From positions 62,001 through 126,000 of the forward strand of contig JACKQL020000056.1 of the NCBI GenBank assembly GCA_018296165.2: 64,000 nt of DNA, given 5' to 3'. Numbering within the stretch: position 1 is the first letter of the stretch; every line of letters starts with the position of its first letter. The position numbers and the translations under genes are program-made. This DNA comes from Termitomyces sp. T153. Lineage: Eukaryota; Basidiomycota; Agaricomycetes; Agaricales; Lyophyllaceae. Shown here piece after piece: positions 23,382 to 34,867 of this stretch. A model generated the notes under the pieces. The model had not been told where the DNA came from, searched no databases, and saw nothing but the letters and a program-made list of their open reading frames with translations.

Positions 23382-24759
23382 ATGGGTGGTTGTCTATCGA
23401 CGCCGGACCGTGCTGGGAAGGAGCGTTCAGATGCCATCGACAAACAACTAGAGGACGACAATAAGAAGTTCAAAAAGGAGTGTAAGATCCTTCTTCTCGG
23501 TACGTGTCCTCGTTTTTGTACGTTCCATGGCGTGGCGACGCTTTTGGCCACGCGCATTTCCTTCACGACTGAATTTCGAGCTGAATCATCCTTTCAGGCT
23601 CTGGAGAGTCGGGAAAATCAACGATCGTCAAACAAATGAAGATTATCCATCAAGGTGGATACAGGACACCCGAACTTATGGAGGTTCGACCAACTATATA
23701 CAAGAATGTTCTCGACTCAGCCCAGGCGGTTGTCACCTATATGCGCAAACTTGGGCTCGACTGCGCCGAGCTACCGAATCGCATACTTGCCGACCGTATC
23801 CTCGCCTACCGGTTCGACTCGCAAGACGAATTTGACCCAGCCGTTGCGAGCGCGATACATCAGGTCTGGAAGGACCCAGTGGTTCCAAAAGTGATGGACG
23901 AGCACTCGAGCGATTTTTATCTCATGGATTCGGCATCCTAGTACGTGTTTCTTATCATTTACCCCCTATCATTCTTCCAACTAACATCTTATCGACAGCT
24001 TCTTTGGCGAAGTTTTACGAATAGGCACGCCAGGGTACTGCCCGAATGAAACGGACGTCCTCCGCGCACGCCAGAAGAGCTTGGGTATCGTCGAGACGCG
24101 GTTTACTGTCGGTCAACTTTCGTACGTCTATCATTCTTCTCTTCTCTCGTTCGCTCAAACCCCATTTCAGAATACACATGTTTGACGTTGGCGGCCAACG
24201 TTCCGAACGTAAGAAGTGGATACACTGCTTCGAGAGCGTGACCAGCATCATTTTCTGTACCGCGCTGTCCGAGTATGACCAGGTTCTCCTCGAGGAGAAG
24301 ACACAAGTTCGTGTTGTCCCCTTTCTTTTGACTTTTTGGAGTTCACGTTTATCTCCACTAGAACCGGATGCATGAATCACTTGTCCTCTTCGAATCTGTC
24401 ATCAATTCTCGATGGTTCCTCCGCACGTCCATCATCCTTTTCCTCAACAAAATAGACGTTTTTAAAAGCAAACTCCCAAAGATACCCCTAGAACGATATT
24501 TTCCCGAATACACCGGCGGGGCCGACATCAACAAGGCCGCCAAGTATGTCTTGTGGAGATTCATGAACGTGAATCGGGCACGATTGAGCGTGTATCCGCA
24601 GTATGCTAGCTTTTTACTTTGTTTGAATGTCCTCTCACCCGATTCTCCGCAACTTGTAGTTTAACGCAGGCAACGGACACGCAGAATATCCGACTTGTGT
24701 TTGCAGCTGTCAAGGAGACCATTCTCCAGAACGCACTCAAGGATTCTGGTATCTTGTAG
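23382..24759 (+). CDS. Heterotrimeric G protein alpha subunit
   Basis: GTPase that relays signals from seven-transmembrane receptors at the plasma membrane. Exons 23382-23499, 23598-23940, 23999-24121, 24171-24306, 24362-24600, 24660-24759; 352 residues, the usual length. N-terminal MGGC gives a myristoylation (Gly2) and palmitoylation (Cys4) site. P-loop GSGESGKST at 40-48; switch [12 protein letters not shown] at 176-186; switch [18 protein letters not shown] box; TQATDT near the C-terminus (the common Cys is Gln). Switch I is unusual: the family standard after R178 is V-K-T-T-G, here Q-K-S-L-G, so the Mg2+-binding Thr181 is Ser and Thr182 is Leu. R178 and the switch II Gln are kept. C-terminus is DSGIL, without the pertussis-type Cys. 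Confidence 0.95.
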
Positions 24760-27559
24760 CACTCGGCCCCTGTCTCGTCTCGTTTTATCTTCACCTTTAA
24801 GCTGCGCGGAACGGTGAGGATCTTGTCTCTTCTCTTTCTTTTTTTTCTGTTGTTTTTTGGATTCTTGGTTTATCGTCATTCTCATTGCGCCGGCCGCACT
24901 CCATCCATCCTCTCTTGATCACTGTCCTTTCGTCATCTGTACATTTGCACACCAACATACCCGTATTAGCATTGGCATTATGTCCATCACCCATCACCAC
25001 GATCATTACAATCACCCCAATATGTCACTCATTCATACTCATTCATACCTTGATCTGTCATATCTCATTTCTCATTTTCACACTTTTCTCTCAACAAACG
25101 AACCGCGATCTGCGATCTGCACGGGCTGTTCATCAATGTTTTTTTTCTCCCTGAGTCTCGGGTTGCTTGGTCTCGTGATTGTCGATTCCTGCTTTCACGT
25201 CCTTCTCTCGAGCCTATTCAACGACGAGACGAAGATTGGTGCAATGACATGTGGCAGTTCGTCGCTGTACATCTCGTGGTGCTGTACACTGCGCACGGTG
25301 TCGGGTGATTCCGTACCCGTGATGATACGAGGCGCAAGTGACAGATCGGCCTCTGCCTATGTGGGTCGCCACGCCGTCCCTTTTTTTTCTCGTTCTGTGA
25401 TTTTCCCGCGTTCTCGCACAGTATGGGATTTGTTACAGTATGGTGATGTGGTGATCTGTCATTTTGACTGCGGTTTCGATTTCTTGTTTACTCCTTTTTG
25501 CTTATGTTTTTTCTAAATTCTGTCAACACACGCTAACTCATACCTATCTACTCTAGATCTTTCAGGCTCCTCCTCGCTCGCTCTCATCGATCGTCCCCTT
25601 CCTTATCTTGCTTGCATTGCCATCACGCCGATTTCCCTACATCATCCTTATCAAGCACCATCTACCATCTACCATCATTTCTCTACCAACGACACAATCA
25701 CGATTGATATACGTCCTTCTCCTCTTTTCACCCCTATCCTGTCAACGTCCATCTTAACTACAATCCTTTTGATCTTTTTCCTTTTTTTCCCATCTTGTGC
25801 CGTGATTGTGATTTTCGGGACGTCGTTAGCCACACTCTGGACCGCCTACACGGCCTGCAGATATGTTGATTGGCTCCCGCTTATCGTTCACTCAGGCTGG
25901 TCAACTCGGGTTCACTCTTGGCGTTTATCCAGGGCTGGACATCGCACCAGCCATTGTGTCGACTTGCTCGGCCCGTTCTCGTCGGACCGTTCGACATATT
26001 TCCTACGGCAACATAGATCCCCCTACTTAGTCGTCTATTCCACAAGCTCGTTGCTATGCTACCGACGTGTATGCATGCTATACCGCACGAACTCTTATGA
26101 TTTCTGACAGTTCTCGGCATATACCTTTATCTACTTGGTGATACAAATCTGTACTATATATACACATGTATGTTTTTGTCCGGTTTTTGGAAACTTGTCT
26201 TTCTCCATCGGGGGTTTGAAAGAGTTGGCAATTGGTGAGTGTTGTTTCTGCTTTCTTAAGATATAAAAGAGTTGTATACATCGTGAGCATGAGGTATGAT
26301 GTTGCAATGGTGCGTGTCAAGTTGCATTCCGTCTATGGGTTTTTGCCTCACCAAATGCTAGGAATCATCCACCGAATGTGGAATGTGACAGCATCCACTT
26401 AGGCAGTGGTAAACACTAAAAACCTCTGACGACGTGAATCCTCCCAGACAAGTTGTACATACATAAGTCAGGTATCAACATCATACTTGATATTCATTTT
26501 TATTAGCATTTTTCTGATAGTGAAACAGTGGAACATCTGAGCATTACAACAGACTATGATACACCAAACAAGTAAGTAAAAAAAGTCTCAAACACAGGCA
26601 CAGATAACAGTGAGTTGTAAAGCCCAAACACGCTGTGCAGAGTGAAAACAATGGGGAGGGTAGTGGCAGACATTACGAGAAGATGGCAGGCACATCACGA
26701 GATGATGGTGCATCGCAGAATTTGAAAAGTACATGTTATCCACAGAATAAATCCATTTGATTATTACATATATGTTGAAAGACAAAGGGTTGGCATGAAG
26801 CGTGCTGGAAATGACGGGAATGTGCCCGTTACTCTGTGTGATCAGAGTTTTTACATCTCATCGACTATTCTGGCCAAAGAAGCCCCGACTATCCGCCAAG
26901 AAATCAAGACCTTCTGCCGAAGATCGCGTCAACTATGAGAGACGGCGCGCAGAAGAGGAGGGCCAGAAGAGAAACGTGTCTGATTGATACAGGAGAAACC
27001 TTGGCATAATGATCTCTCCGCAATTCAATGATTAGCCCAGATATCTCATTATATGCATTTTTCAATATGATTGAAAGAAAACACATCCTTAACCTACTCT
27101 GAATGCCGAATTAGAAAGAAAGAAGGAAAGAAAAAAAAGTTAGACCACTACCATTCGGTATCACGACCCCAGTTGCCACCGTTTTCCCGCCTCAAGAGCC
27201 ACCACTCACATCACCACCATCCCCCGGAAGTCCATTGCTTCCACTTCCTCTATTCCCATCAGCATATCCATCACATTCCCACCATTCCAAATGCGGGGAA
27301 TGGGGCCAGCAGAACATTGGCAGAAAGAAATGTCCGCTCAGGAGAGAGAATAAAGAACCAAAGTCAGAATCAATACAGTACAGTATGGGTGCATAAGCAG
27401 CACATCAAGTACTTACCAGTTTTGTCGCAGTTCTTTGTTAGACATTTATGGGAAGAGCCAAATCCATTCATGATCAAAAGTACAAAACTTGATATTATTC
27501 TCAACAACATCCTGAATCAACTCCAGCGATGTTCTTATAGCATAAAATATACATACCTA
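24760..27559. other. 2.8-kb gene-free region with pyrimidine-rich DNA
   Basis: No gene supported. 24780-26050 is strongly C/T-rich on the plus strand and carries long open frames without domain signals (for example 24857-25516), which I read as a long 3' UTR or spacer. 26050-27559 shows nothing recognisable. Confidence 0.4.
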
Positions 27560-28213
27560 CTAAGCTGGCAATAGCTTTCGTAGTTCCTTCCATAACTCGG
27601 TATGCCGCTCTAGTTCGTCCAGTTCGTCATCCTTCAATACATCATATTGTATAAAATATGCCGCCCAAGCACGCATTAATAGTGCGAAGTGGCCAGTTGA
27701 TTTAGAGAATATGGCTGCAATGCTCCCAGCCAAACTAACTGCAGATGGATAATTAAAACCAGAGGAATCGTCGCTCAAGGTTTGCGATGAGTGCAGTGAG
27801 CACAATCCAAGATAGCTACGTGGTAGCAAGAGCAGTTCTTGTCCGAACACATTTGGATAGTTTTTCGGATACAGAAACCTCCGTCCAGAACACAGAAACT
27901 CTTTCCACCCATCTGACCAAAAACCTGGTTGAGACGGAGGATTCGCCAATGACAGTTCCTGCCAGCCTTTGGAAACTAGGGCAGCAGCAGCTCGATCGAT
28001 TTCGTTGTCATTTAAAGCGATATCATCTCTCTGTTTAATGATGGTTGTAAAAAGTTGCACAGCAGCATAAAGAACATGGTTACTAGTACACACCAATGTA
28101 GCAGTAGGAATACCGTGCAGGCTCATCGCGTGTTCGCCCCACAACAACGCACCGGAGACATTATTCTCAGCAAATACTTTGTGTATCTCTGCGATGCGAT
28201 CGTGTTCGGCCAT
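27560..28213 (-). CDS. Unrecognised protein, possibly a degenerate nucleotidyltransferase fold
   Basis: Intact frame of 217 residues from the ATG at 28213 (MAEHDRIAEIHKVFAENN). A plausible longer form joins an upstream exon (minus-strand ORF starting at 28611) through an intron with donor near 28308 and acceptor ttccttcag at 28253, adding RQKALEFGEDQLY before the Met; the true start is unresolved. The block GALLWGEHAMSLHGIPTATL recalls the hGG-x-A-x-x-h-x-G-x-x-R-x-T pattern of the neighbouring nucleotidyltransferase-like gene at 29033-30065, but the catalytic D-x-D that should follow is absent (LVCTS). The rest is rich in Leu and aromatic residues with no known motif. The two genes are divergent. 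Confidence 0.55.
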   Translation of the reverse strand: MAEHDRIAEIHKVFAENNVSGALLWGEHAMSLHGIPTATLVCTSNHVLYAAVQLFTTIIKQRDDIALNDNEIDRAAAALVSKGWQELSLANPPSQPGFWSDGWKEFLCSGRRFLYPKNYPNVFGQELLLLPRSYLGLCSLHSSQTLSDDSSGFNYPSAVSLAGSIAAIFSKSTGHFALLMRAWAAYFIQYDVLKDDELDELERHTELWKELRKLLPA

Positions 28214-29032
28214 ATAAAGCTGATCCTCACCAAATTCAAGTGCTTTTTGTCGCTGAAGGAAACAAAATGGAAGCAAGGATGAAGTGAGATTCACGGTTGT
28301 AAGTCAACCCGCGGTATTTTGCAATCACAACCATGGGAAAGTGATTGTACATAATCATGTAGGTGGCAACCCCATTGATGATCGATCACACTACAGCTGA
28401 TTTTCTGGTCCTCATGCACGTGTTCAAATTCCTTGAGACTCCCTGACAGAACTCCTGACCAGAGAGTCAGAGACCGCGGCGACCACTCTGTTGCACCAAC
28501 TGCGAGCTTGCTGAAACTGACTCGGCTTTTGCCATTGTGAGCAGGTCTGGTATCAGCCCCTCTCAAGATTTGGGATGTTGTACAGTCGCGTAACCATGAA
28601 CTGGTGATCATGAGTTGATCGAATTTTTCCGAAAGACAGAGGAAACTCCAGCCTGCTTTTCCACAAGAGTCTTACTTGCGCGCTTAGTTTCATAAGACGA
28701 TTCACGTATGCGTAGCTTATGAGAGGGTATTTATTGTGAGTTAGCTTGCGTTCTCATCGTTCTACATATCTCGTCGCTATCTTTGTCATGGATACCAAGA
28801 GTCTATGAATACTGATCAATGATTCATTAAACTCAGGTGATCTTTGATATGTGGTTGATCCGAAAGTGGGCACTGTATGCGGTCGTCAGGGCGCTCTGAA
28901 GAGGGATAAAAGCCAGTGAGAAGGGATGTCAGCCCTAACAGCAGGCCGTGCCTCTATCTCTCTTGCTACCGGGCAGGTCCCTTCGAAGCAATACAAAACT
29001 TTTTTGTCGTGTCCGTCCTCTATCGCGTTGCC

Positions 29033-30065
29033 ATGCATTTTCTCTCCGTAGCGCTATTCCTCGTATCATGCACGTCATTCCTAACCTCCAGTGCATTACC
29101 AATCGTGAGTTCACCAATAAAAAACCTCGACATATTATCTGAGCTCCAAATTCTATTTGAAGGATAACAACGGCATATCTCGATTCCCATCAGAGCTGTT
29201 GTCCACATCTCATAACAGAGATTTGTCTTTTGAGTGTGCGTATACTCATTGCTTATTTTCCCCAATAGATTTCAGGATTTGACACCTCGTATTCTAGTGG
29301 TAGAACGTGCTGTAATCAAAAATCCTCCTGTCAAGCCTGATGCCAAAGCCACTTCCAAGTCACATGCTAATGGCACCGGTGCTAAACCAGGTGAGTATCC
29401 AATCATCCCCGAAGGACTCCTTGCTAACATGTCTCTCAGTGACTCCGTCTACGTGCAAAAGGAAGCCAAGCAAGACAAACAATAAAAGATTGAAGAGAGA
29501 GACGGGTCTTGTTTGTGCGTACTCTTCCACATTGTTTACTTTGAACTACCCGTCTTACTCGTCCTTGATAGCTCGCGCACCTGAGTCGTCATCTTCTCAA
29601 TTTTGGCAGGCGATTGGAGACCTTGCTGCAGCCTGCGAAGCACACAACATCAAATACGTGATCACAGGTGGTGCTGCCGTTGCTGCACTTGGAGGCTCAC
29701 GCACTACCAAGGATGTTGATCTTTTGGTAAAAGATGCATTTGCATCAATTGATGTTCTGAAGATGAAGCTACCTGGACGTTTCGTTGCCGACGAATATTG
29801 CACTGAAATATCTATGGACGGCATTGGGGTGGACATGTTTGACCTGGAGTCATGGCCAGATCGCAAAGACCGGTACCAAAAATACCTCGCTCACCCGTTC
29901 TCTGTTCGTGCACCGCGTACTGGAGCGATGATATCCGTGCTACAGCCATCAATGCTGTTGGAGGACAAGCTGAAGTCAGCAGAGGATAGGAAAGGTACTG
30001 CGAAGGGTCCGAATGATTTAGCAGACGTAGAATTCCTTCGAGAGTATATTCGAAAGAATCATTAG
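29033..30065 (+). CDS. Probable secreted nucleotidyltransferase-fold protein
   Basis: Exons 29033-29104, 29276-29390, 29440-29514, 29572-30065; 251 residues. Exon 1 encodes a typical signal peptide (MHFLSVALFLVSC ... SSALPI). A Lys/Thr/Ser-rich linker follows and contains RLKR, a Kex2-like dibasic site. The last ~160 residues are a nucleotidyltransferase-superfamily domain: KYVITGGAAVAALGG (hGG[SA] motif), then RTTKDVDLLV (the D-x-D metal pair), a possible third Asp in GIGVDMFDLESW, and a C-terminal LEDKLKSAEDRK helix as in MNT/AbiEii-like families. The three introns are GT-AG. Nucleotidyltransferases are normally cytosolic, so the signal peptide is odd. Substrate unknown. Confidence 0.72.
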
Positions 30066-30166
30066 ATACAATTTAGATGGTTCTTTAGATTGAATGACAT
30101 CCAATGGAGTAGTATGATCTGGATTCTGAGCAAGGGAAAGGACTAATGAGGGTCACCAAAACACTA

Positions 30167-30418
30167 TTCATATTCTTCATACGGAAGCAGAGACTTGAAC
30201 AATTTGTAATGATTGATACCGACTGTCTCCTCCATGACATGTAGTATGATCTTTATGTGGAAAAGAGAAAGTTCACGATGCGGAACATGAAGAGTTTCAT
30301 AGCGTTTCATAGTCAAAGTCTCTAAGAGCTGGGTTAGAAACTTATGATCATGAGCAAGATCAGTCAAGTTTGGAAGCTGATGCCTCTCGCTTGAAAAGCG
30401 AACACGGATTGAGCTCAA
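30167..30418 (-). CDS. Possible C-terminal exon of an unknown gene
   Basis: An 84-codon frame ending LLPYEEYE with natural-looking, non-repetitive sequence (LTDLAHDHKFLTQLLETL, HIKIILHVMEETVGINHYK). It lies downstream, on the same strand, of the gene-fragment copy at 30.7-31.1 kb and may be its last exon. No domain recognised and no clear start. Confidence 0.35.
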
Positions 30419-30704
30419 AAGACTTCAGAAAGTGGACAGTAAGTCGAGACAATCCAGACAACAAAACAGACCCTACCTCCTTCCCACCTCCTCCGTCGCC
30501 CTGTGCGCAGAGCGGCCGGGCATTTACTCGCCTGGGACCACTCCCTCCTGCATTACCTCTTCTACACCGCTGGGTTTGATCCCAAGACATCTGAAACTAT
30601 TGAACCAGTTTGACGTCACCCGAATTACTTACCCTCCTTCTCCAACCATAGATGCGAACAAGGAGGTGGGGCTAGCCTCTGCCTCTGCCTCCAGGACGAG
30701 ATCG

Positions 30705-31116
30705 GGTGACAATATTCTTTGACTGTGGTGATTCCTGCAACAATTTTATGGCAACATTATTGATGATGTGTTATTGGTGGAAAGGAGAGTATAATCATAG
30801 GTAGGCTCCTGTTAAAGAATTCATCCAAATACACATCAATCAAAATGATTTGCTGAACTTACATTCAGCAGATCAAGGACATGTTTTTCTGGGTTTTTAT
30901 TTGAGAAGTTCTATCATCTGTCGTTGTGGGAGGAGAAGCCATGAGTCATTTGTGAACGAGTCGCAAAGTTCGCCACTCACTATTACTAGTTAGGAAGATG
31001 TCTGGGCAATCATTTAACCAACTCAAATCTTAAAATGTTCAGCCTAGAATTGACATTAATGCTTCCCCACGGTAGACCAAATGCATATTCTAATCTCGAC
31101 AAATACAGATTCAAAC
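30705..31116 (-). pseudogene. Unknown gene fragment, copy A (frameshifted)
   Basis: About 410 bp that match 34307-34707 along their whole length at roughly 85 percent by eye, in the same orientation. On the minus strand it carries an exon SGELCDSFTNDSW..LLPQ, a GTAAGT donor after the DLLN codons, and a second exon starting EPTYDYTLLS. Compared with copy B there is an extra base in each exon, so the frame is broken. Family not recognised. Confidence 0.6.
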
Positions 31117-31535
31117 CATCCCACCTGATCATGGTAAAGTAATTGCAGCATTTACTGTAATTACAGAACAATGGTAATGCAAATTTCATTGTAGTTCCGA
31201 AGGCACGAAGCTTGAGACAAATGATGCATTAGTGAGGGTTAAAAACATACTACATCGAAAATTGAACCAAGAACTTATAGCAAGAATACAAGCACATCAT
31301 AGTAAACACCATAACCAATGCACTGTAGTGACAATGACATATCTGCGCGCAGCTTTGTTGTCAGTAGATCAAATGTTGTGTATGAAAGGCTGTCGGTAAA
31401 ACAGCCTCCCTGGGACCCCAACAAATAAGGTAAAATTGTCTTCGTTTACTTGTGCTTAGGACAAGTCTAAATCCTATTCAATTTAAAGACTCACCTTCGT
31501 TTATTTGTAGTCAGGACAAGTAAACGAAGATGAAA
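31117..31535. other. Gene-free spacer
   Basis: No gene seen. A 15-base phrase similar to cttcgtttacttgtgcttag occurs twice in 31440-31530 (cttcgtttattt... and cttcgtttactt...), a minor direct repeat. Confidence 0.4.
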
Positions 31536-33074
31536 TCAGAAACTTTTTGAGGCGGCGGTCACGTGCTTGTGTGCCGCAGTGGTAACTGGAACAGCGGGAA
31601 GTGGAGCTGTGGAGTGAAGGTGTGACAATTTGTTGTAAGTATGTCGTAGGCTGCATCCCGCAAGCTTACACCCTTCCCCTCTTCGATAAATTGTCCTCGT
31701 GCTCTCAACTCCTGCCGTTTTCGGCCTCCCACTGGTCCAAGGCCTTGCATTGCTCAGAGTGGGGAGCCACTCATTGTGTTCTGGAGGGAAACCGACCCAA
31801 CGTACCAAATACTGGTGGCTGTGGCCCCGCCTACGTCTGTCATTTATTTTGTTGATGACCTGGTGATCAGTAGCCCCATCTTCCGTTATGACAGGCCCTG
31901 GGCAAGTGTACTCTTGGTCTGGGAACAGGGAAGGATTGTTCAGGATTGTGGTGTTTGAGGAGACTGGTGTGGAAGCCCAGGAAGGTGCATTTCTTGTCAT
32001 TCAGGAGGTGTAAGGTGTATTCTGACCACTCCAGGAAGGCCATGACCACTTCATATGGACCATCATTTCTAGGCATGAACTTTGCAACACATTTCTTACC
32101 CTTCCTTTTGTACTCCCTGTGATGATGCTTGGTTGTGAGGATCATGAAGTCCCCAATCCTATAGATTTCCTCCTCTGCTTGCTGCTCATTCATGTGATAT
32201 GCCTGATGGACCTTGGCAGTGAGGAGGCTGTCTTGGGCTTCCTGTACATCTTTCTGTAGCTGTTCAATAATATCCTGTGCTGTGTTCCTGTCTCTTGATG
32301 CTCTTGCTGGTGAAGGAGCCAGCAGGGGAATAAATTGTGGCAAATGCCCTGTTTTGAGTTGGAAGGGAGAGAACCCTGCTGAAGGATTGACTGTATTCAT
32401 GATTGTGAATCATATGTAAGGCAGAGTGGCAAGCCATCCCTTCTGGTCTCTGTCAACAAGATAGCGTATGGCCTGAACAATAGTCTTATTTGTGTGTTCA
32501 CTGCCACCATCCATCTCAGGGTGATAGGAGGTGGACATCTTGAGCTTAACCCCTGTAAGTTTATGCAGTTCCTTTTAGATCTCAGCAACAAAAAGCTTGT
32601 CTTAGTCAGATACAATCTGAGTCATGAGACCATTCTCACAATACCACTTTTTGAATAGTACTAAGGTGATCTGTGCAGCTGAATTTTTTGAATGTGTGCC
32701 TGCCAAATGCACTCTGCACCCAATAAATCCATCATGGTCATGATTTTATCTTTTCTGTCTTCTTCTGGCAGAGGGCCAATGAAGTCAATTCTGACAACCA
32801 AGAATTGATTGTTGGGGACAGGCAGTGGATGCAAGGGCCGTGCAGGTTTAGTGGTCTGGTCCTTATTTCTTTGGCATGGAACACATGAGCAAATGTATGC
32901 TCCTTCCAGATTGCATCTCATGTGTGGCCAGTTGTAGGCATCTTGCAAGGCAGCATAACTCTTTTCAAAACCAAAATGTCTGAGTATGTCATGCACCAGG
33001 TGGTAGAGCAATTTGTGCATGCAAGTGTTGCTCAACAAGATTGCTGAATGGCCTGTACCCACTACTGCCACCAA
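31536..33074 (-). mobile_element. Ty3/gypsy chromovirus integrase and chromodomain fragment
   Basis: Minus-strand frames in order: an HHCC finger and integrase start (HDILRHFGFEKSYAAL ... CVPCQRNK, then VVRIDFIGPLP, 33074-32661); the post-core linker (MNTVNPSAGFSPFQLKTGH ... KVHQAYHMNEQQ ... RNDGPYEVV, 32400-31867); and a chromodomain (INDRRRRGHSHQYLVRWVGF ... EWLP, within 32000-31536). The catalytic middle is broken by frameshifts around 32400-32660. The chromodomain identifies the chromovirus branch, which targets chromatin marks. CpG-poor, old copy. Confidence 0.8.
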
Positions 33075-33856
33075 GATTCAGGGTTTCCTTGGCCTTGCAT
33101 GCTACCTCTCCCCCTTCATCCCTGCCTTGGCAGAACATATGAGCATGCTCATGCTGCTCATGAATAAGGACTGTGACAAGGAGTTCCTGACCTGAACCAA
33201 AGCACACCAGAGAGCCCTCAATGCCATCTGACACTTAGTAACCAACTTTGAGACACTGATGGTAATTGACTACAGAAATCCATATCTTCATGACCACAGA
33301 TGCTAGTGACCACAGAATAGGCACTATCTTGTGCTTTGGCAAAACCTGAGAATCTGCATGTCCTGTGGCATATGACTCCTATCAGCTAAATGCAGTGCAA
33401 TGCAACTATCCCACTCACAAGAAGGAACTCCTGGCAATTGTTAAGGCCTTGAAGAAGTGGCACACCAGTCTCCTTGGAGTCAAATTCAAGGTCTATATGG
33501 ACCACTGTACCCTCAAATATTTCCAGTCTCAGAAGCAGATGTCACAATGCCAGTCACCTTGGGCCATATTCCTTGCTGATTTTGATTTTGATATCATATA
33601 TGTATGTGAGGAGCACAATGCAGCTGCCAATGCCTTATCTAGGATGCCTGTGGTGACACTGAATACTAGGCTAGCAGCATGTGTGCTGGTCTACACTAGA
33701 TCCTCACCCAAATTGAAGTCTCTGGCAGCAGGAGCCCTGCAGATTGAAATGGACAGAGAATTACTCAAGGAGATTGTTGCAGGTTACAAAGACACTCTTC
33801 CACCCAGCACATACAGAATGGCATTGCAAAAGGAAGCATCATGGGTGCCAAGTTAG
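33010..33856 (+). mobile_element. Ty3/gypsy RT tail and RNase H fragment
   Basis: Plus-strand pieces of the end of reverse transcriptase (WPVPTTATKIQGFLGLACYL, a Ty3 RT-thumb signature) and RNase H (NYPTHKKELLAIVKALKKW, KVYMDHCTLKYF, FDFDIIYVCEEHNAAANALSR). The conserved TD-x-S at the RNase H start is damaged. It abuts the integrase fragment head to head at about 33.01-33.07 kb, so the normal RT-RH-IN order is inverted. Confidence 0.8.
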
Positions 33857-34577
33857 ACAATGTCCTGATATACCTCAGGAGATGTCTGCTCATACCTACC
33901 TTGTGAGGGTCTGGTCAAATGCCATCCCTTACTGAGTCTGACCAGATAATGATGTTTCATACCCAAGAAGAGACACATTGCTTCTTCATCAAGACATGTC
34001 TCACCTTTCATTGCATGATGCAATGCATGCTCAAATGGTGCCCTATCTGCACAGTACAAAACCAGCACATCCAGGTCATCTGGCGAATGTAGCGATGCCG
34101 GACAGGTGTAGAAGACTGACTTTTGAGGTATTGGTCGAGACCACCAAGAAAAGAGCTGGAATGATCTCGCCAACCAAAGATGATGTATCTCATGAATCTT
34201 GATATACTGGGACATGATATCCAGATAGAAAAGGTGGTGAGCAACATTGCAGATGACAAAAATTGGATGCACGGAAGAGGTGATGGTAGGAAAGGTTGAG
34301 ATCAGATGGTGATATTCTTTGACTGTGGTGATTCCTGCAACAATTTCATAGCAATGTATTGATGATTTCTTATCAATAGAAAGGAGAATGTAATTGTAGG
34401 TAGGCTCCTGTTAAATAATTGATCCCAATACAAATCAATCAAAATGATTTTCTTAACTTACATTCAGCAGATCAAGGACATGTTTCTCTGGGTTTTCTTT
34501 GAGAAGTTCTATTATCCACCATTGTGGGAGGAGAATCCATGAGCCATTTGTGAATGAGTCACAAAGTTTGCTACTCA
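33853..34577 (-). pseudogene. Unknown gene fragment, copy B (truncated)
   Basis: Two exons on the minus strand: A about 34577-34462 (SKLCDSFTNGSWILLPQWW ... EKHVLDLLN) and B 34407-33853 (EPTYNYILLSIDKKSS ... SPEVYQDIV), joined in phase by a 54-bp GT-AG intron. Exon B is open for 184 codons, then hits a stop exactly where the Ty3 RNase H fragment begins, so the gene is cut by the insertion or rearrangement. Features: DDLDVLVLYCAD and a Cys-His-rich middle; no domain recognised. The 3' part of the frame matches copy A at 30.7-31.1 kb. Confidence 0.5.
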
Positions 34578-34867
34578 CTATTACTAGTTAAAAAGATGTT
34601 TGGGCAATCAGTCAACCAACTCACATGTTAAAATGTTCAGCCTAGAATTGACATTAATACTTCCTCATGGTAGATTGAGTGCACATTCCAATCTCGACAA
34701 CTACAGAATCAAGCCATTCAGCCGTTACAGGCATGGATACCAGAGAGTTGTTAACACACAGTATGATGATTGGTCTGTTGTGGAAGAAGGTGAATTGCCC
34801 TGACATTATCTATTGAGTTAGTTACGACACAGGGGTCCGGTGGCAACTGGGGTCATAATTTCCAAGT

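Larger units (their letters stand above)
30705..34707. repeat. ~400-bp direct repeat pair (30705-31116 and 34307-34707)
   Basis: The two blocks share long identical runs such as ggtaggctcctgttaaa and cattcagcagatcaaggaca, and gcctagaattgacattaat. They flank the Ty3 fragments, so they are either two members of a gene family or the product of a duplication that surrounded the retroelement. Confidence 0.8.

Noticed and set aside
24857..25516. 219-codon ORF downstream of the G-alpha gene
   Set aside because: Encodes a biased Ser/His/Leu/Phe sequence from C/T-rich DNA with no domain; probably 3' UTR or spacer.
27071..27574. 167-codon plus-strand ORF
   Set aside because: Lys- and His-rich composition from simple-sequence DNA, no motif, no splice context.
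29234..29485. Separate small ORF
   Set aside because: It is exon 2 plus the read-through of introns 1 and 2 of the nucleotidyltransferase-like gene.
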